A DNA stretch of 64,000 nucleotides from CAXXOK01 sp963674895. GTDB taxonomy: Bacteria > Bacillota > Clostridia > Christensenellales > Aristaeellaceae. The notes under the pieces are model-generated. The model was not told the origin of the DNA and did no database searches. It was given only the letters and a program-made list of their open reading frames with translations. This document shows, piece by piece, positions 1 to 8,126 of this stretch. Position 1 is the stretch's first letter; the number at the start of each line of letters is the position of its first letter. Position numbers and translations under genes: made by a program. Location of the stretch: positions 682,001 through 746,000 of the forward strand of contig CAXXCY010000003.1 of the NCBI GenBank assembly GCA_963674895.2. The letters run 5' to 3'.

Positions 1-156
1 GTTGACCTTGATTCCGGTTTCTTCTTCAAACATTTCCAGAACGTCTTCGTTGATATAGTCTTCCCAATTGAATACATTCACAACGCCCTGCGCCAGACCG
101 GAAGTTGCCGCGCAAAGGGTGAGAATGAGCAGCAGAGAGAATAGGATCTTTTTCAT
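1..156 (-). CDS. potD: Spermidine/putrescine-binding protein, N-terminus only (partial)
   Basis: Only the first 52 codons are inside the window; the gene runs off the left edge. The product begins with a signal peptide (Lys-Lys, then a hydrophobic stretch to about residue 22), followed by the segment VVNVFNWEDYI and an acidic helix, which is the typical mature start of PotD/PotF solute receptors. No lipobox cysteine is visible after the hydrophobic stretch. The ATG at 156 is preceded by GGAGG at a good distance, better than an in-frame ATG two codons upstream. It is the last gene of the pot operon and would deliver polyamine to PotB/PotC. Family known; exact ligand inferred from the operon. 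Confidence 0.85.
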   Translation of the reverse strand, partial: MKKILFSLLLILTLCAATSGLAQGVVNVFNWEDYINEDVLEMFEEETGIKVN

Positions 157-205
157 GGGCATGTCCTCCAAAATACTTAGTATATAAACGCGGAAGCGTT
201 TATCT

Positions 206-979
206 TTAACGTGTTTCGGCACGCGCGGCGCGGCGGTTGACCATCAAAAGCAGCACCAGCAGCGAAAGGAACATCAGCGCGCTCAGCGCGTTGAGCGTAG
301 GTTCGATTCCGATGCGCGCCTTGGAATAAATCAGGGTGGAAAGGTTTTGCACCATCGGGCTGGTGGTGAAATAGCTGATGACGAAATCATCCAGCGACAG
401 CGTAAACGCGAGCAGGCAGCCCGTGATGATCCCGGATACAATTTCCGGCAGGATGACGTGCAAAAGCGCGTAGGAGGGCGTCGCCCCGAGATCCAGCGCG
501 GCTTCGTACGTGTGTTTGTTCATCTGCTTGAGCTTGGGCATGACAGACAAAATCACATACGGCGTGTTGAACGTGATATGCGCAAGCAGCATCGTAAAGT
601 ATCCGCGCTCGATGTTGGCGAACGTGAACAGGATCATCAGCGAGATGCCGGTCACGATATCGGGCATGGTCATGGGCAGCGTCGTCATCGTCATCATCAG
701 GCCCTGCGGGCGCCTGCGCATGGCATGAATGCCGATCGCCGCCAGCGTGCCAAGGACCGTCGCGATCACCGCGGCGATCACGGCGACGGACAGCGTAACA
801 TACAGCGCCTTGAGGATGGCCGCGTCCTGAAACAGGTCCGCGTACCAGTGGAGGGAGAACCCCTCCCATTTCGCCCTGCTCTTTCCGGCGTTGAAGCTGT
901 AAAAGATCAGCACGACGATCGGAACATACAGGAAGAAAAGAACCAGCCCAAGATACAGGCGCTTGATGATCCTGTTCAT
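206..979 (-). CDS. potC: Spermidine/putrescine ABC transporter permease PotC
   Basis: 257 residues, the usual length for PotC. One membrane helix lies at the N-terminus (about residues 8-29) and several more follow, with the binding-protein-dependent permease EAA loop near residues 160-180 (EAALDLGATPSYALLHVILP), which contacts the PotA ATPase. It works as the second integral subunit with PotB to move spermidine or putrescine inward. The start overlaps the potB stop by 4 bases (ATGA), so the two are probably translationally coupled, and 49 bases separate it from the binding-protein gene. Assignment to the polyamine branch rests on the full potABCD order and similarity to PotC. Confidence 0.93.
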   Translation of the reverse strand: MNRIIKRLYLGLVLFFLYVPIVVLIFYSFNAGKSRAKWEGFSLHWYADLFQDAAILKALYVTLSVAVIAAVIATVLGTLAAIGIHAMRRRPQGLMMTMTTLPMTMPDIVTGISLMILFTFANIERGYFTMLLAHITFNTPYVILSVMPKLKQMNKHTYEAALDLGATPSYALLHVILPEIVSGIITGCLLAFTLSLDDFVISYFTTSPMVQNLSTLIYSKARIGIEPTLNALSALMFLSLLVLLLMVNRRAARAETR

Positions 980-1962
980 ACGATGCCGCTCCCTTCTCCC
1001 TCGGGATCGGCCCTGCGCAGGACGCCGAGGCTTACGAGGATCAGCGCCATCATCACGAGGCTCAGTGCGCTGCCCAGGTTCCAGTTGCCTTGGAACAGAA
1101 AGCGATTCTCAATCAGATCGCCGAACATCATCGTATTCCCGCCGCCGAGGATGCGGGGGATGAAAAACGTCGTCACCGACGGCATGAACACCATCGTAAC
1201 GCCGGATACCACGCCCGGAATGCTCAGGGGCGCCGTGACCTTTAGGAACGTCCGGGTCGGGCTTGCGCCCAGATCCTGCGCGGCTTCCAGCAAACGGTAA
1301 TCCATCTTGGTCAGGGCGGTGTAGATGGGGAAAACCATGAACGGCAGGAAGTTGTACACCATGCCAAGCAGCACGGCCATATTGTTGTACATCAGCTGGA
1401 TATGGGGCAGGCCGAGCATGCGCAAAAGCGTATTGATCAGACCGTTGTCCTCCAGCAGGGTCATCCAGGCGATGGTTCGCAGCAGAAAGTTCATCCACAT
1501 GGGAATGACGAACAGCACGACGATGATCGCGCCGTATTTCAGATGGCGGTCCGCCATGAAGTAGGCGGCCGGATACCCTATAATCAGGCAGATCAGCGTG
1601 CACAGCAACGCCATCCAGAGCGAGTAGACGAGGATGCCGATGTTCACGGAGCCGCGCGTGATCAGCACCGCGTACTCCGGCCCCATCTGGGCGTACAGCT
1701 GGTTAACGGTATAATTGCTGTCCCAAAAGTTCTTGAAGTTGTCCAGCGTAAACGTACCGGCAGCGTCCGTGAACGCATAGTAGGAGATCAGCAGCACGGG
1801 AACGCCGGTGAACAGGATCATCCACAGGGTATACGGGGAGGCGAAAAACGAACGCCGGATGCCGTTGGAACGGCGTACGGACAGGGCCACAAGCGCGGCA
1901 AACCCCAGTATGATCAAAAGGATTCCGGCAATCATCCAAACGGAAATGCTGTCGTTTGGCAT
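976..1962 (-). CDS. potB: Spermidine/putrescine ABC transporter permease PotB
   Basis: 328 residues, slightly longer than usual because of a charged segment after the first membrane helix. Hydrophobic helices are visible around residues 10-28, 45-65, 110-135, 145-170, 190-215 and 285-318, with the permease EAA loop near residue 230 (LEAAQDLGASPTRTFLKVTAP). It pairs with PotC to form the polyamine channel. The gene shares one base with the potA stop region and overlaps potC by 4 bases, so the three products are probably made in fixed ratio. Substrate is inferred from the operon. Confidence 0.93.
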   Translation of the reverse strand: MPNDSISVWMIAGILLIILGFAALVALSVRRSNGIRRSFFASPYTLWMILFTGVPVLLISYYAFTDAAGTFTLDNFKNFWDSNYTVNQLYAQMGPEYAVLITRGSVNIGILVYSLWMALLCTLICLIIGYPAAYFMADRHLKYGAIIVVLFVIPMWMNFLLRTIAWMTLLEDNGLINTLLRMLGLPHIQLMYNNMAVLLGMVYNFLPFMVFPIYTALTKMDYRLLEAAQDLGASPTRTFLKVTAPLSIPGVVSGVTMVFMPSVTTFFIPRILGGGNTMMFGDLIENRFLFQGNWNLGSALSLVMMALILVSLGVLRRADPEGEGSGIV

Positions 1963-3056
1963 TACGCGTCCGCTCCTTCGTCGATCTCCGAATGAACCTC
2001 TTGCTCGTCCGGCGGTATCGGGCGCATGATGTGAATGTTATAGGGGATGATATTCAGCCCGACGCGCGAACCTGGCTCCTGCATCACGGTGGAATGGATT
2101 TTGAATTTCAGCTCGCCCACGTCGATGATCATTTCGTAATGCACGCCTTTGAACAGCACGCTTTCCACCGTGCCGCCGATCTGGCCGATATCCTCCCCGA
2201 CGATCAGAATATCCTCCGGGCGGATGACGACGTCCACCGGCTGGTTGCGGCCGAACCCCTTGTCCACGCAGGGAAAATCAAATCCCGCGAAGCGCACGAG
2301 CTTATCCTCCAGCATCGTGCCCGCGTAGATGTTGCTTTCGCCGATAAAATCCGCGACAAACGCGTTCACCGGCTCGTCGTACACATCCTTCGGGGTGCCG
2401 ATCTGCAGGATCTTTCCGTTGTTCATCACGACCACGGTATCGCTCATCGTGAGCGCTTCCTCCTGATCGTGGGTGACGTACAAAAACGTGATGCCAAGCG
2501 TCTGCTGCATACGTTTGAGCTCCAACTGCATATCCTTGCGCAGCTTCAGGTCCAAGGCGCCCAGCGGCTCGTCCAGCAGGAGGACCTGCGGCTCGTTGAT
2601 CAGCGCGCGCGCAATCGCCACGCGCTGCTGCTGCCCGCCGGAGAGCTGCTCCACGCGGCGTTTGCCGTAACCGCGCAGGTCCACCAGCTCCAGCATCTTA
2701 TCCACACGTTTTTTGATTTCGGGCGCGGGTACCTTGGCGATGCGCTGTCCGAAGGCGATATTGTCCTGCACGTTCAGGTGGGGGAAGAGCGCGTATTTCT
2801 GAAAAATCGTATTGACCTTGCGTTTATAGGGGGGAAGGTTGGTAATATCCTTTCCCTCAAACAAAACGACGCCTTCCGAGGGCAGCTCGAACCCCCCGAT
2901 GATCCGCAGCGTCGTGGTTTTTCCGCAGCCGCTTGGCCCCAGCAAGGTAACAAACTCGTTTTCCCGAATGTAGAGGTTGATGTTTTGCAGCACCAGTGTG
3001 CCGTCAAACTCTTTGGAGATGTTTTGCAGATCGATTAAGCGCTCTTGATCGGCCAT
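1962..3056 (-). CDS. potA: Spermidine/putrescine ABC transporter ATP-binding protein PotA
   Basis: 364 residues. The nucleotide-binding domain has Walker A GPSGCGKTT (about residues 40-48), the signature LSGGQQQR (about 138-145), Walker B VLLLDEP and the switch histidine in YVTHDQEEA. The region after about residue 240 is the TOBE-type regulatory domain of the CUT1/polyamine ATPases. It powers uptake through PotB/PotC at the inner face of the membrane. The start has AAGGAG upstream. Only 24 bases separate it from the regulator gene, so one transcript probably covers regulator, potA, potB, potC and potD. Confidence 0.95.
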   Translation of the reverse strand: MADQERLIDLQNISKEFDGTLVLQNINLYIRENEFVTLLGPSGCGKTTTLRIIGGFELPSEGVVLFEGKDITNLPPYKRKVNTIFQKYALFPHLNVQDNIAFGQRIAKVPAPEIKKRVDKMLELVDLRGYGKRRVEQLSGGQQQRVAIARALINEPQVLLLDEPLGALDLKLRKDMQLELKRMQQTLGITFLYVTHDQEEALTMSDTVVVMNNGKILQIGTPKDVYDEPVNAFVADFIGESNIYAGTMLEDKLVRFAGFDFPCVDKGFGRNQPVDVVIRPEDILIVGEDIGQIGGTVESVLFKGVHYEMIIDVGELKFKIHSTVMQEPGSRVGLNIIPYNIHIMRPIPPDEQEVHSEIDEGADA

Positions 3057-3080
3057 GCGGCAGACTCCTTAATACGTACT

Positions 3081-3623
3081 TTAGAAACTCGGGGGATTGC
3101 TCACCCAGATGATTTTTGCCGAGCCACTGCCGATATTGCGCAGCGAATGCGCAGACGAGGGGTGAATGCAGAAGCTGGAGTGCTTGCGGACGATATATTC
3201 CTGTTTTCCGACGCAAAGCATAACGCGGCCGGAAAGCAGATAGCCGAACTCCTCGCCGTCGTGCGGCGGAATTTCCATGGATTCGCCGTCGGGTTCCAGT
3301 TCGAGGAGGATCGGTTCCATTCTGTTTTTCTGCGCGTCCGGAACCAGCCAGGTAATTTTTCCGCTTTTGCCTCCGTCGTCCTGTTTCTGGAACATATCCG
3401 CCTGGGAGAATACGACCTTTTCCTTGCTGTCGTCTGTGAAAAACGACTGCGGGTTGGTGCCAAGGCTTTCCAGAATATCGATCAATGTGGCAATCGAGGG
3501 GGACGCTAAATCGCGTTCCACCTGCGATATAAAGCCTTTGCTCAGTTCGCAGCGGTCGGCAAGCTCTTCCTGAGTCAAGCGCTTTTGCAAACGAAGTTCA
3601 CGCAGCTTTGCCCCGATCTCCAT
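3081..3623 (-). CDS. XRE-family regulator with cupin domain (PuuR/PotR-like)
   Basis: 180 residues. The first 60 form a Cro/C1-type helix-turn-helix (KRLTQEELADRCELSKGFIS), and residues 110-180 form a cupin sensor barrel (HDGEEFGYLLSGRV and a final IWVSNPPSF strand). Proteins of this shape in front of pot genes usually bind a polyamine or a related metabolite and repress or activate the operon. It is the first gene of the pot transcript, and a perfect palindrome between its promoter and its start codon (3645-3661) suggests autoregulation. The ligand is not shown by the sequence. Role as polyamine regulator is an inference from context. Confidence 0.88.
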   Translation of the reverse strand: MEIGAKLRELRLQKRLTQEELADRCELSKGFISQVERDLASPSIATLIDILESLGTNPQSFFTDDSKEKVVFSQADMFQKQDDGGKSGKITWLVPDAQKNRMEPILLELEPDGESMEIPPHDGEEFGYLLSGRVMLCVGKQEYIVRKHSSFCIHPSSAHSLRNIGSGSAKIIWVSNPPSF

Positions 3624-3644
3624 GAATAACAGCTCCTTACGAAA

Positions 3645-3661
3645 GTTTAGTGAAACTAAAC
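3645..3661. promoter_or_regulatory. Candidate operator of the XRE-cupin regulator
   Basis: Perfect inverted repeat GTTTAGT-GAA-ACTAAAC, 22 bases upstream of the regulator start codon and just downstream of its predicted promoter. Position and symmetry fit a repressor site that would control the whole pot operon. Binding by the adjacent regulator is inferred. Confidence 0.6.
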
Positions 3662-3676
3662 ATTGAAACGAATTAT

Positions 3677-3706
3677 ATTAAACCATACACATTGTTTTGA
3701 TGTCAA
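3677..3706 (-). promoter_or_regulatory. Predicted promoter of the pot operon
   Basis: On the minus strand a -35 TTGACA (3701-3706) is followed after 18 bases by TTTAAT (3677-3682). Transcription would start near 3670, upstream of the palindrome at 3645-3661. A second TATAAT lies at 3672-3677 but is too far from the -35 box. Confidence 0.55.
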
Positions 3707-3741
3707 TATTTATATGAGGAATATAAACATTTAACATGATC

Positions 3742-3770
3742 TTGACAGGATGAAAACCATAGCTTATGAT
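3742..3770 (+). promoter_or_regulatory. Predicted promoter of the TPP riboswitch-thiT unit
   Basis: TTGACA (3742-3747) and TATGAT (3765-3770) are separated by exactly 17 bases, a near-consensus sigma-A promoter placed directly before the riboswitch. Confidence 0.75.
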
Positions 3771-3782
3771 AAGCATGCGCAA

Positions 3783-3875
3783 AGCGCAAGGGGTGCTGAG
3801 AAATCGGCTGAGATCGGGCGGACGCCCGGGACCCTCGAACCTGATCCGGGTAATGCCGGCGTAGGAATCAAAGAC
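3783..3875 (+). ncRNA. TPP riboswitch (THI element)
   Basis: The conserved boxes are present in order: GGGGTGC (3790-3796), CTGAGA (3808-3813), then a short variable hairpin (GGGCG/CGCCC), ACCCTCGAACCTGATCCGGG (3831-3850) and TAATGCCGGCGTAGGAA (3851-3867). These form the pyrimidine- and pyrophosphate-sensing arms of the thiamine pyrophosphate aptamer. It sits between a strong promoter and an intrinsic terminator in front of thiT, so high TPP should stop transcription of the thiamine importer. Confidence 0.97.
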
Positions 3876-3886
3876 ATACCGTTGAT

Positions 3887-3922
3887 TTCCGCGTTGCATA
3901 CCCGCAAGCGCGGGAATTTTTT
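3887..3922 (+). terminator. Intrinsic terminator, expression platform of the TPP riboswitch
   Basis: A stem built from TTCCGCGTTGC (3887-3897) and GCAAGCGCGGGAA (3904-3916), with two bulges, is followed by six T residues (3917-3922). It ends 18 bases before the thiT start codon, as expected for a transcriptional OFF switch. Confidence 0.8.
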
Positions 3923-3940
3923 ATGGTTGGAGGAACGGTT

Positions 3941-4525
3941 ATGAGCCAAACGCTTCGGAAAATCACGGAAACTGCCATCATGCTCGCCATCGGAACGGTA
4001 CTGAGTCTTTTGCAATTCACAGGCCCATGGGCGCTGGGGGGGAGCATCACGGTGTGCAGCATGCTGCCCGTTATCCTGATCGCGCACCGGTACGGAACAA
4101 AATGGGGACTGCTGACAGCCCTTAGCTACAGCCTGCTGCAGCTCCTGCTGGGACTGCGCAACGTGCAGTACGCGCCCAACGCGCTGACGGCGGTCGGAAT
4201 CATACTGCTGGACTATGTGCTGGCGTTCGGCGTACTGGGATTCGCGGCGGTTTTCGACCCCATCATGAAAAACAGAAGGACGTCGATCCTGCTGGGTATC
4301 GTCGTCACGCTTACGGCCCGTTTCCTGTGCCACTTCGTCAGCGGAGTGATCATCTGGGAAGCGCTTTGGCCCAACGCGCTTGGCTGGACGACGTGGATTT
4401 GGTCGCTTGCCTACAACGGATCGTATATGCTGCCGGAAATCATCATCACGGCGGCGGCCGCCTATGTGCTGTATAAGCCGACGGAGAAATACTGGAACAG
4501 GATTGCTCCAGGGCAATTGGCATAA
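3941..4525 (+). CDS. thiT: Energy-coupling factor thiamine transporter S component ThiT
   Basis: 194 residues with about six hydrophobic helices, the size and shape of ThiT (YuaJ). It binds thiamine in the membrane and docks on a shared EcfA-A'-T module, which is not encoded here. Conserved ThiT features are visible in the C-terminal part, including RFLCHFVSGVI, a tryptophan-rich loop and YNGSYMLPE, which line the thiamine pocket in known structures. The start at 3941 has GGAGG seven bases upstream; an in-frame ATG at 3923 overlaps the terminator and is less likely. Control by the upstream TPP riboswitch supports the ligand strongly. Confidence 0.95.
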   Translation: MSQTLRKITETAIMLAIGTVLSLLQFTGPWALGGSITVCSMLPVILIAHRYGTKWGLLTALSYSLLQLLLGLRNVQYAPNALTAVGIILLDYVLAFGVLGFAAVFDPIMKNRRTSILLGIVVTLTARFLCHFVSGVIIWEALWPNALGWTTWIWSLAYNGSYMLPEIIITAAAAYVLYKPTEKYWNRIAPGQLA

Positions 4526-4537
4526 ACCGGATATAAT

Positions 4538-4572
4538 AAACCGCCTCGTTTCCATCGAAACGAGGCGGTTTG
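4538..4572. terminator. Bidirectional terminator between thiT and hflC
   Basis: Perfect 14-base inverted repeat AAACCGCCTCGTTT / AAACGAGGCGGTTT with a six-base loop. A-rich and T-rich flanks allow it to work for both converging genes. Confidence 0.85.
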
Positions 4573-4601
4573 TCTATCCGATAGTGCCCGTCGGGTAAAG
4601 A

Positions 4602-5621
4602 TCAGGGCTTTTGCGTAGCGTAGACAAGCAGGTCCGCCCAGAGCGGATGGGACTGGTCCAGCACCAGCGTAGCGTTTTCGTCAAGTGAAGTTTCCAGGGC
4701 CTGCAGCGAGCGCCAATAGCCGTAGAACTCGGTATCCGCGCTGTACGCCTCGGCATAGATGCGCATGGATTCGGCTTCCGCGGCGGCGCGCACAGCGCCT
4801 GCTTCGCTCACGGCGTCGGCCTGTATCTGGCGTGCCTGCAGATCGGCGGAAGAAACAGCCTTGCGGTATTCCTCGTCGCCCTCGCTGCGCAGCTGCTGCG
4901 CCACTTTGGCGCGGTCCGCCTGCATGCGGGCGTAGGTCGATTCCAGGTTGGCTGTCGGCAGGATGGTGCGGTGCACCTGAATATCCTTGATCTCGATGCC
5001 GCGCTGGGCCATATCTTCGTTGAGCGTCAGCAATCCCTTGCTCAAGGCGGCGTTCAGCATTTCCTTGTTGCTGACGAAATCCTCCGCGAACAAACGGTTG
5101 ATTGCTTGTACGATCACCGGATGAATGAGGTTGTCCAGCTGGTTTTCCGCGCGGATCATACTGCCGAGTTTCAGGGAGAACAGCGCGGGATCCGCGATGT
5201 ACCACTGCGCGTAGGTCTGAATGTAGTACTGCTTCTTTTCTGCGGTATTGACAATTTCACTGTCGCTGATGTAGGTATACAGCCGCGAGGAATAGGTTTC
5301 CACCTTGTCGATGAAAGGCAGTTTGAACTGCAGCCCGCTGCCGACTTCTACCTTGACGTTCTCGCTAAAGGAGATCTCGCCTTGCAGAAGATCGTAGTAA
5401 CGCTCGTGGAAATCGTTGTCGCGGTTGATGATAATGCGCTTGATGACGCCGAAACGCGTCACAACGCTCTGCTCGGCCTCGCCGACGATAAAGGTGCTTT
5501 CGGCGATGAGGATGATCGCGACGATCAGAAGGACGGCAATCAGGATGATCTTCTTGGTGTTGCGTTTGAAGAACGCGTTAAACTCCGCGCTTGAATAGTT
5601 CACGGGACGTGACGAATCCAT
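4602..5621 (-). CDS. hflC: HflC-like SPFH/band 7 membrane protein
   Basis: 339 residues. One membrane helix (about residues 23-45) is followed by the SPFH (prohibitin/stomatin) domain, beginning FIVGEAEQSVVTRFG, and a long Ala/Glu/Arg coiled coil (about 215-290) with the repeated YAEAYSAD-type motif of HflC. In Proteobacteria HflC forms a ring with HflK around the FtsH protease and tunes membrane-protein degradation. Here it follows the hflK-like gene with a TAATG junction, and no ftsH is nearby. The HflC call is by family resemblance and pairing; a general membrane-microdomain scaffold is the alternative. Confidence 0.8.
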   Translation of the reverse strand: MDSSRPVNYSSAEFNAFFKRNTKKIILIAVLLIVAIILIAESTFIVGEAEQSVVTRFGVIKRIIINRDNDFHERYYDLLQGEISFSENVKVEVGSGLQFKLPFIDKVETYSSRLYTYISDSEIVNTAEKKQYYIQTYAQWYIADPALFSLKLGSMIRAENQLDNLIHPVIVQAINRLFAEDFVSNKEMLNAALSKGLLTLNEDMAQRGIEIKDIQVHRTILPTANLESTYARMQADRAKVAQQLRSEGDEEYRKAVSSADLQARQIQADAVSEAGAVRAAAEAESMRIYAEAYSADTEFYGYWRSLQALETSLDENATLVLDQSHPLWADLLVYATQKP

Positions 5622-6598
5622 TATTGTCCGCCTCCTTCCACGGAAGAGACGACGGAAGCCGTATCGGCCTTGGTCTCATCCAGATCCAGAATCTTGATCA
5701 CGTCGCTGCCGTTATCCGCCACGATGATCCGCCCGCTGTTTGACAGGATGTTTTCCAGCGTTTCGATAAGCAGGCGTTCGCGGGTGACGTCCGGCGCGAG
5801 CTGGTACTCGGCCAGCACGGCGTTGAACACTGCGGTATCGGCGTTCGCTTCCGCGACCAGCTCGGCCTTATAGGCCTCCGCCTGTTTCACGGTTTCGTAC
5901 GCGGTGGAACGCGCTTTGGGCAGGATCTCGTTCTGGTAGCGTTCCGCCTCGTCCAGCCGCTTAGTCTTTTCGTTCTTGGCGTTGTTCACATCCTCGTACG
6001 CGGAGGATACCTCCTGGGGCACGGAAATGTTCTGGATGCGGACATCGTTGATTTTCACGCCCATATCGTAGGTATCGATCAGCGCCTGGAAGTCGGGCAG
6101 CACCTGCAGCTCGATTTCCTCCTTGTTGAGCAGCGCGTCGTCCAGCGGCCTATTCTGCACGTTGCGGCGGACGACCGCTTCAAAGGCCAGCTGCAGCGTG
6201 CCGACCGGATCGTCGATATCGAAGTGATACTGTTTGACGTCGCGGACCGTGTATTGGAAGATGGCCTCGATGGATACGATGGAGTTGTCGTTGGTCAGCA
6301 TCACGCTTTCGTCGGTCATGTCTGAGTATTGCGCGGCCCTGCCGGCCGAACCCGACATTGTTGTACGAAAACCGTACTCGACCGTGTGGATGGTTGTGAC
6401 GCTCTCGCTGATAATTTGCTGGACGAACGGAAGATGCCAGTAGAGCCCCGGCCCGTTCTGGCTGGTTACGCGGCCGAAGGTCAGCACAAGCGCTTCTTCC
6501 CCCTGGCCGACCCTGTAAAAACCGGTGGCGGCGATAATCAGTACGAGAATAATTAACACCAAGGATATCACCAGCCCCGGTTTGGGAGCTTTCCGCAT
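5621..6598 (-). CDS. hflK: HflK-like SPFH/band 7 membrane protein
   Basis: 325 residues. The N-terminus is a single membrane anchor (about residues 8-28) with a short cytoplasmic start, followed by an SPFH domain beginning YRVGQGEEALVLTFGRV and PGLYWHLPFV, both classic HflK/stomatin motifs. A charged coiled coil (about 215-260) follows. It lacks the Gly/Pro-rich N-terminal extension of enterobacterial HflK. It is first in a two-gene unit with hflC and should form a hetero-oligomeric membrane ring with it. No protease gene is adjacent, so the partner is unknown. Confidence 0.8.
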   Translation of the reverse strand: MRKAPKPGLVISLVLIILVLIIAATGFYRVGQGEEALVLTFGRVTSQNGPGLYWHLPFVQQIISESVTTIHTVEYGFRTTMSGSAGRAAQYSDMTDESVMLTNDNSIVSIEAIFQYTVRDVKQYHFDIDDPVGTLQLAFEAVVRRNVQNRPLDDALLNKEEIELQVLPDFQALIDTYDMGVKINDVRIQNISVPQEVSSAYEDVNNAKNEKTKRLDEAERYQNEILPKARSTAYETVKQAEAYKAELVAEANADTAVFNAVLAEYQLAPDVTRERLLIETLENILSNSGRIIVADNGSDVIKILDLDETKADTASVVSSVEGGGQ

Positions 6599-6687
6599 AG
6601 TATTTCTCCTTTCCTAAACGGTATACCCGTAGCATACCATAGATTGCCGAAAACCGATAGGGGAGGCAATCCAAAACCATCAAACCG

Positions 6688-6703
6688 CGGCTGAAAACAG
6701 CCG
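6688..6703 (-). terminator. Candidate terminator after the histidine kinase gene
   Basis: Perfect hairpin CGGCTG-AAAA-CAGCCG immediately after the kinase stop codon. The following T-rich stretch on the minus strand is interrupted (GTTTGATGGTTTT), so it may be only partly efficient. Confidence 0.45.
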
Positions 6704-6704
6704 A

Positions 6705-8126
6705 TTAGGTACTCTGAACAACCAGCGGCAGCCGGACGAAGAAGGTTGTGCCGGCATCCTCCTTGCTGCGCACGGTGATGGCGCCGCCGTGCGCTACCAC
6801 GATGATCCTGGCGATGGAAAGCCCCAGGCCGTGCCCGCCGCTTTGCGCCTTGCGCGCTTTATCGCTGCGGTAGAACCGGTCGAAAATCCGGGTCAGCTCC
6901 TCTTTGGAAATTCCGTGGCCGGTATCCTGTACGGAGATAACGCATTCCGTTGCTTCCACCTTCAGCGCCAGGGTAATCTTTCCGTCGGGCGGGGTGTATT
7001 TGATCGCGTTATCGACCAGAATGCGCAAAAGCTGCTTGAGCATCCCTTTGTCGCCGTTGATCATGCAGTGCGTATCGGCCTTCAGCTCGAACTTGTGCGC
7101 GGCGGACAAGAGCTGCGCGTCCTTGAAAACGGTGAACATGATCTCGGTCGGATCGAAATCCTCCAGTTCCAGCAGCAGCGTTTTCTTATCGTGCCGCGCG
7201 AGAAACAAAAGCCGCTCCACGAGCTCTTTCATCGACGCCGTCTCCTGCGAGATGGCCGTAATGCCTTCGTCCAGCACCGAGGTATCTGTCTTGCCCCAGC
7301 GCTCCAGCATATTGGCATAGCCCTGAATCACGGCGATCGGCGTACGCAGCTCGTGGGACGCGTCGCTGACAAACTGTTTCTGACTGTTATAGCTGCGCTC
7401 GATCCGATCAAGCATCTTGTTGATGACCGCGGCAAGGTCCTTGAACTCGTTTTTGGTACCCGCCAGGTTGATGCGGTCCGACAGGTTGCTGGCGCTCAAG
7501 TTCTCCGCGGCATTCGTCATATCGGCAATGGGCCTGAGCACGTGCTTGTTCAGGCGGCGGCGGTGGCGCAGGAAATACAGGATGCGGAAAAGGTCCGCCG
7601 CGCCCAAGGCGATGAGGGACACCAGATATACGTGCAGCCAGTCTTCCATCGTAAATACGAGGATCAGCCCGCCGCTACGCGTGGTCCGGTATACGTACAG
7701 CCTCGACCAGCCGGAGGATACAAGGTTGGAAACGGTGAGCTTGACGCGGTCGAAGAACCCGCCGGCGTCGTCGGTATAAAGCTCTTTTATATAATAGGCT
7801 TCACTTACGGGAAGATGCAAAAGCTGCTCCGCGGTATAGCTGCCGCCGTCCGCGGGCGTTATGGCGTCCACGGTATCAAACGTACGGTTGATCACAGGGA
7901 ACTGCGCAACGGTAAAGGCGATGGTAAAGATAAACAGGATCATGAAAGCGGTGCGAATCAGCTGCAGGCTGGAATGCACCGCGATGCGGAGCGTGAGCGA
8001 AAACCGAAACGTGCTCAGAAGCCTGGAAAATAGCCGCCCGATCGCCTGCAAAAGCATGAGCAGTGGATTCCGTCGTTTGGGTTTCGCTTTGTTCTGTTTC
8101 CCTTTGGGTTTATTCGAAGGCTTCAT
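6705..8126 (-). CDS. Two-component sensor histidine kinase
   Basis: 473 residues. The N-terminus is rich in Lys and Pro, then two membrane helices (about residues 52-75 and 165-190) enclose an extracytoplasmic sensor loop of about 90 residues. A HAMP linker follows, then the HisKA helix with the phosphoacceptor in SDASHELRTPIAVIQGYA (His near 261) and an HATPase_c domain with N box DNAIKYTPP, G1 DTGHGIS, F box and G2 GGHGLGLSIARII. It phosphorylates the response regulator encoded just upstream; the genes overlap by 17 bases. The signal is unknown. Confidence 0.95.
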   Translation of the reverse strand: MKPSNKPKGKQNKAKPKRRNPLLMLLQAIGRLFSRLLSTFRFSLTLRIAVHSSLQLIRTAFMILFIFTIAFTVAQFPVINRTFDTVDAITPADGGSYTAEQLLHLPVSEAYYIKELYTDDAGGFFDRVKLTVSNLVSSGWSRLYVYRTTRSGGLILVFTMEDWLHVYLVSLIALGAADLFRILYFLRHRRRLNKHVLRPIADMTNAAENLSASNLSDRINLAGTKNEFKDLAAVINKMLDRIERSYNSQKQFVSDASHELRTPIAVIQGYANMLERWGKTDTSVLDEGITAISQETASMKELVERLLFLARHDKKTLLLELEDFDPTEIMFTVFKDAQLLSAAHKFELKADTHCMINGDKGMLKQLLRILVDNAIKYTPPDGKITLALKVEATECVISVQDTGHGISKEELTRIFDRFYRSDKARKAQSGGHGLGLSIARIIVVAHGGAITVRSKEDAGTTFFVRLPLVVQST

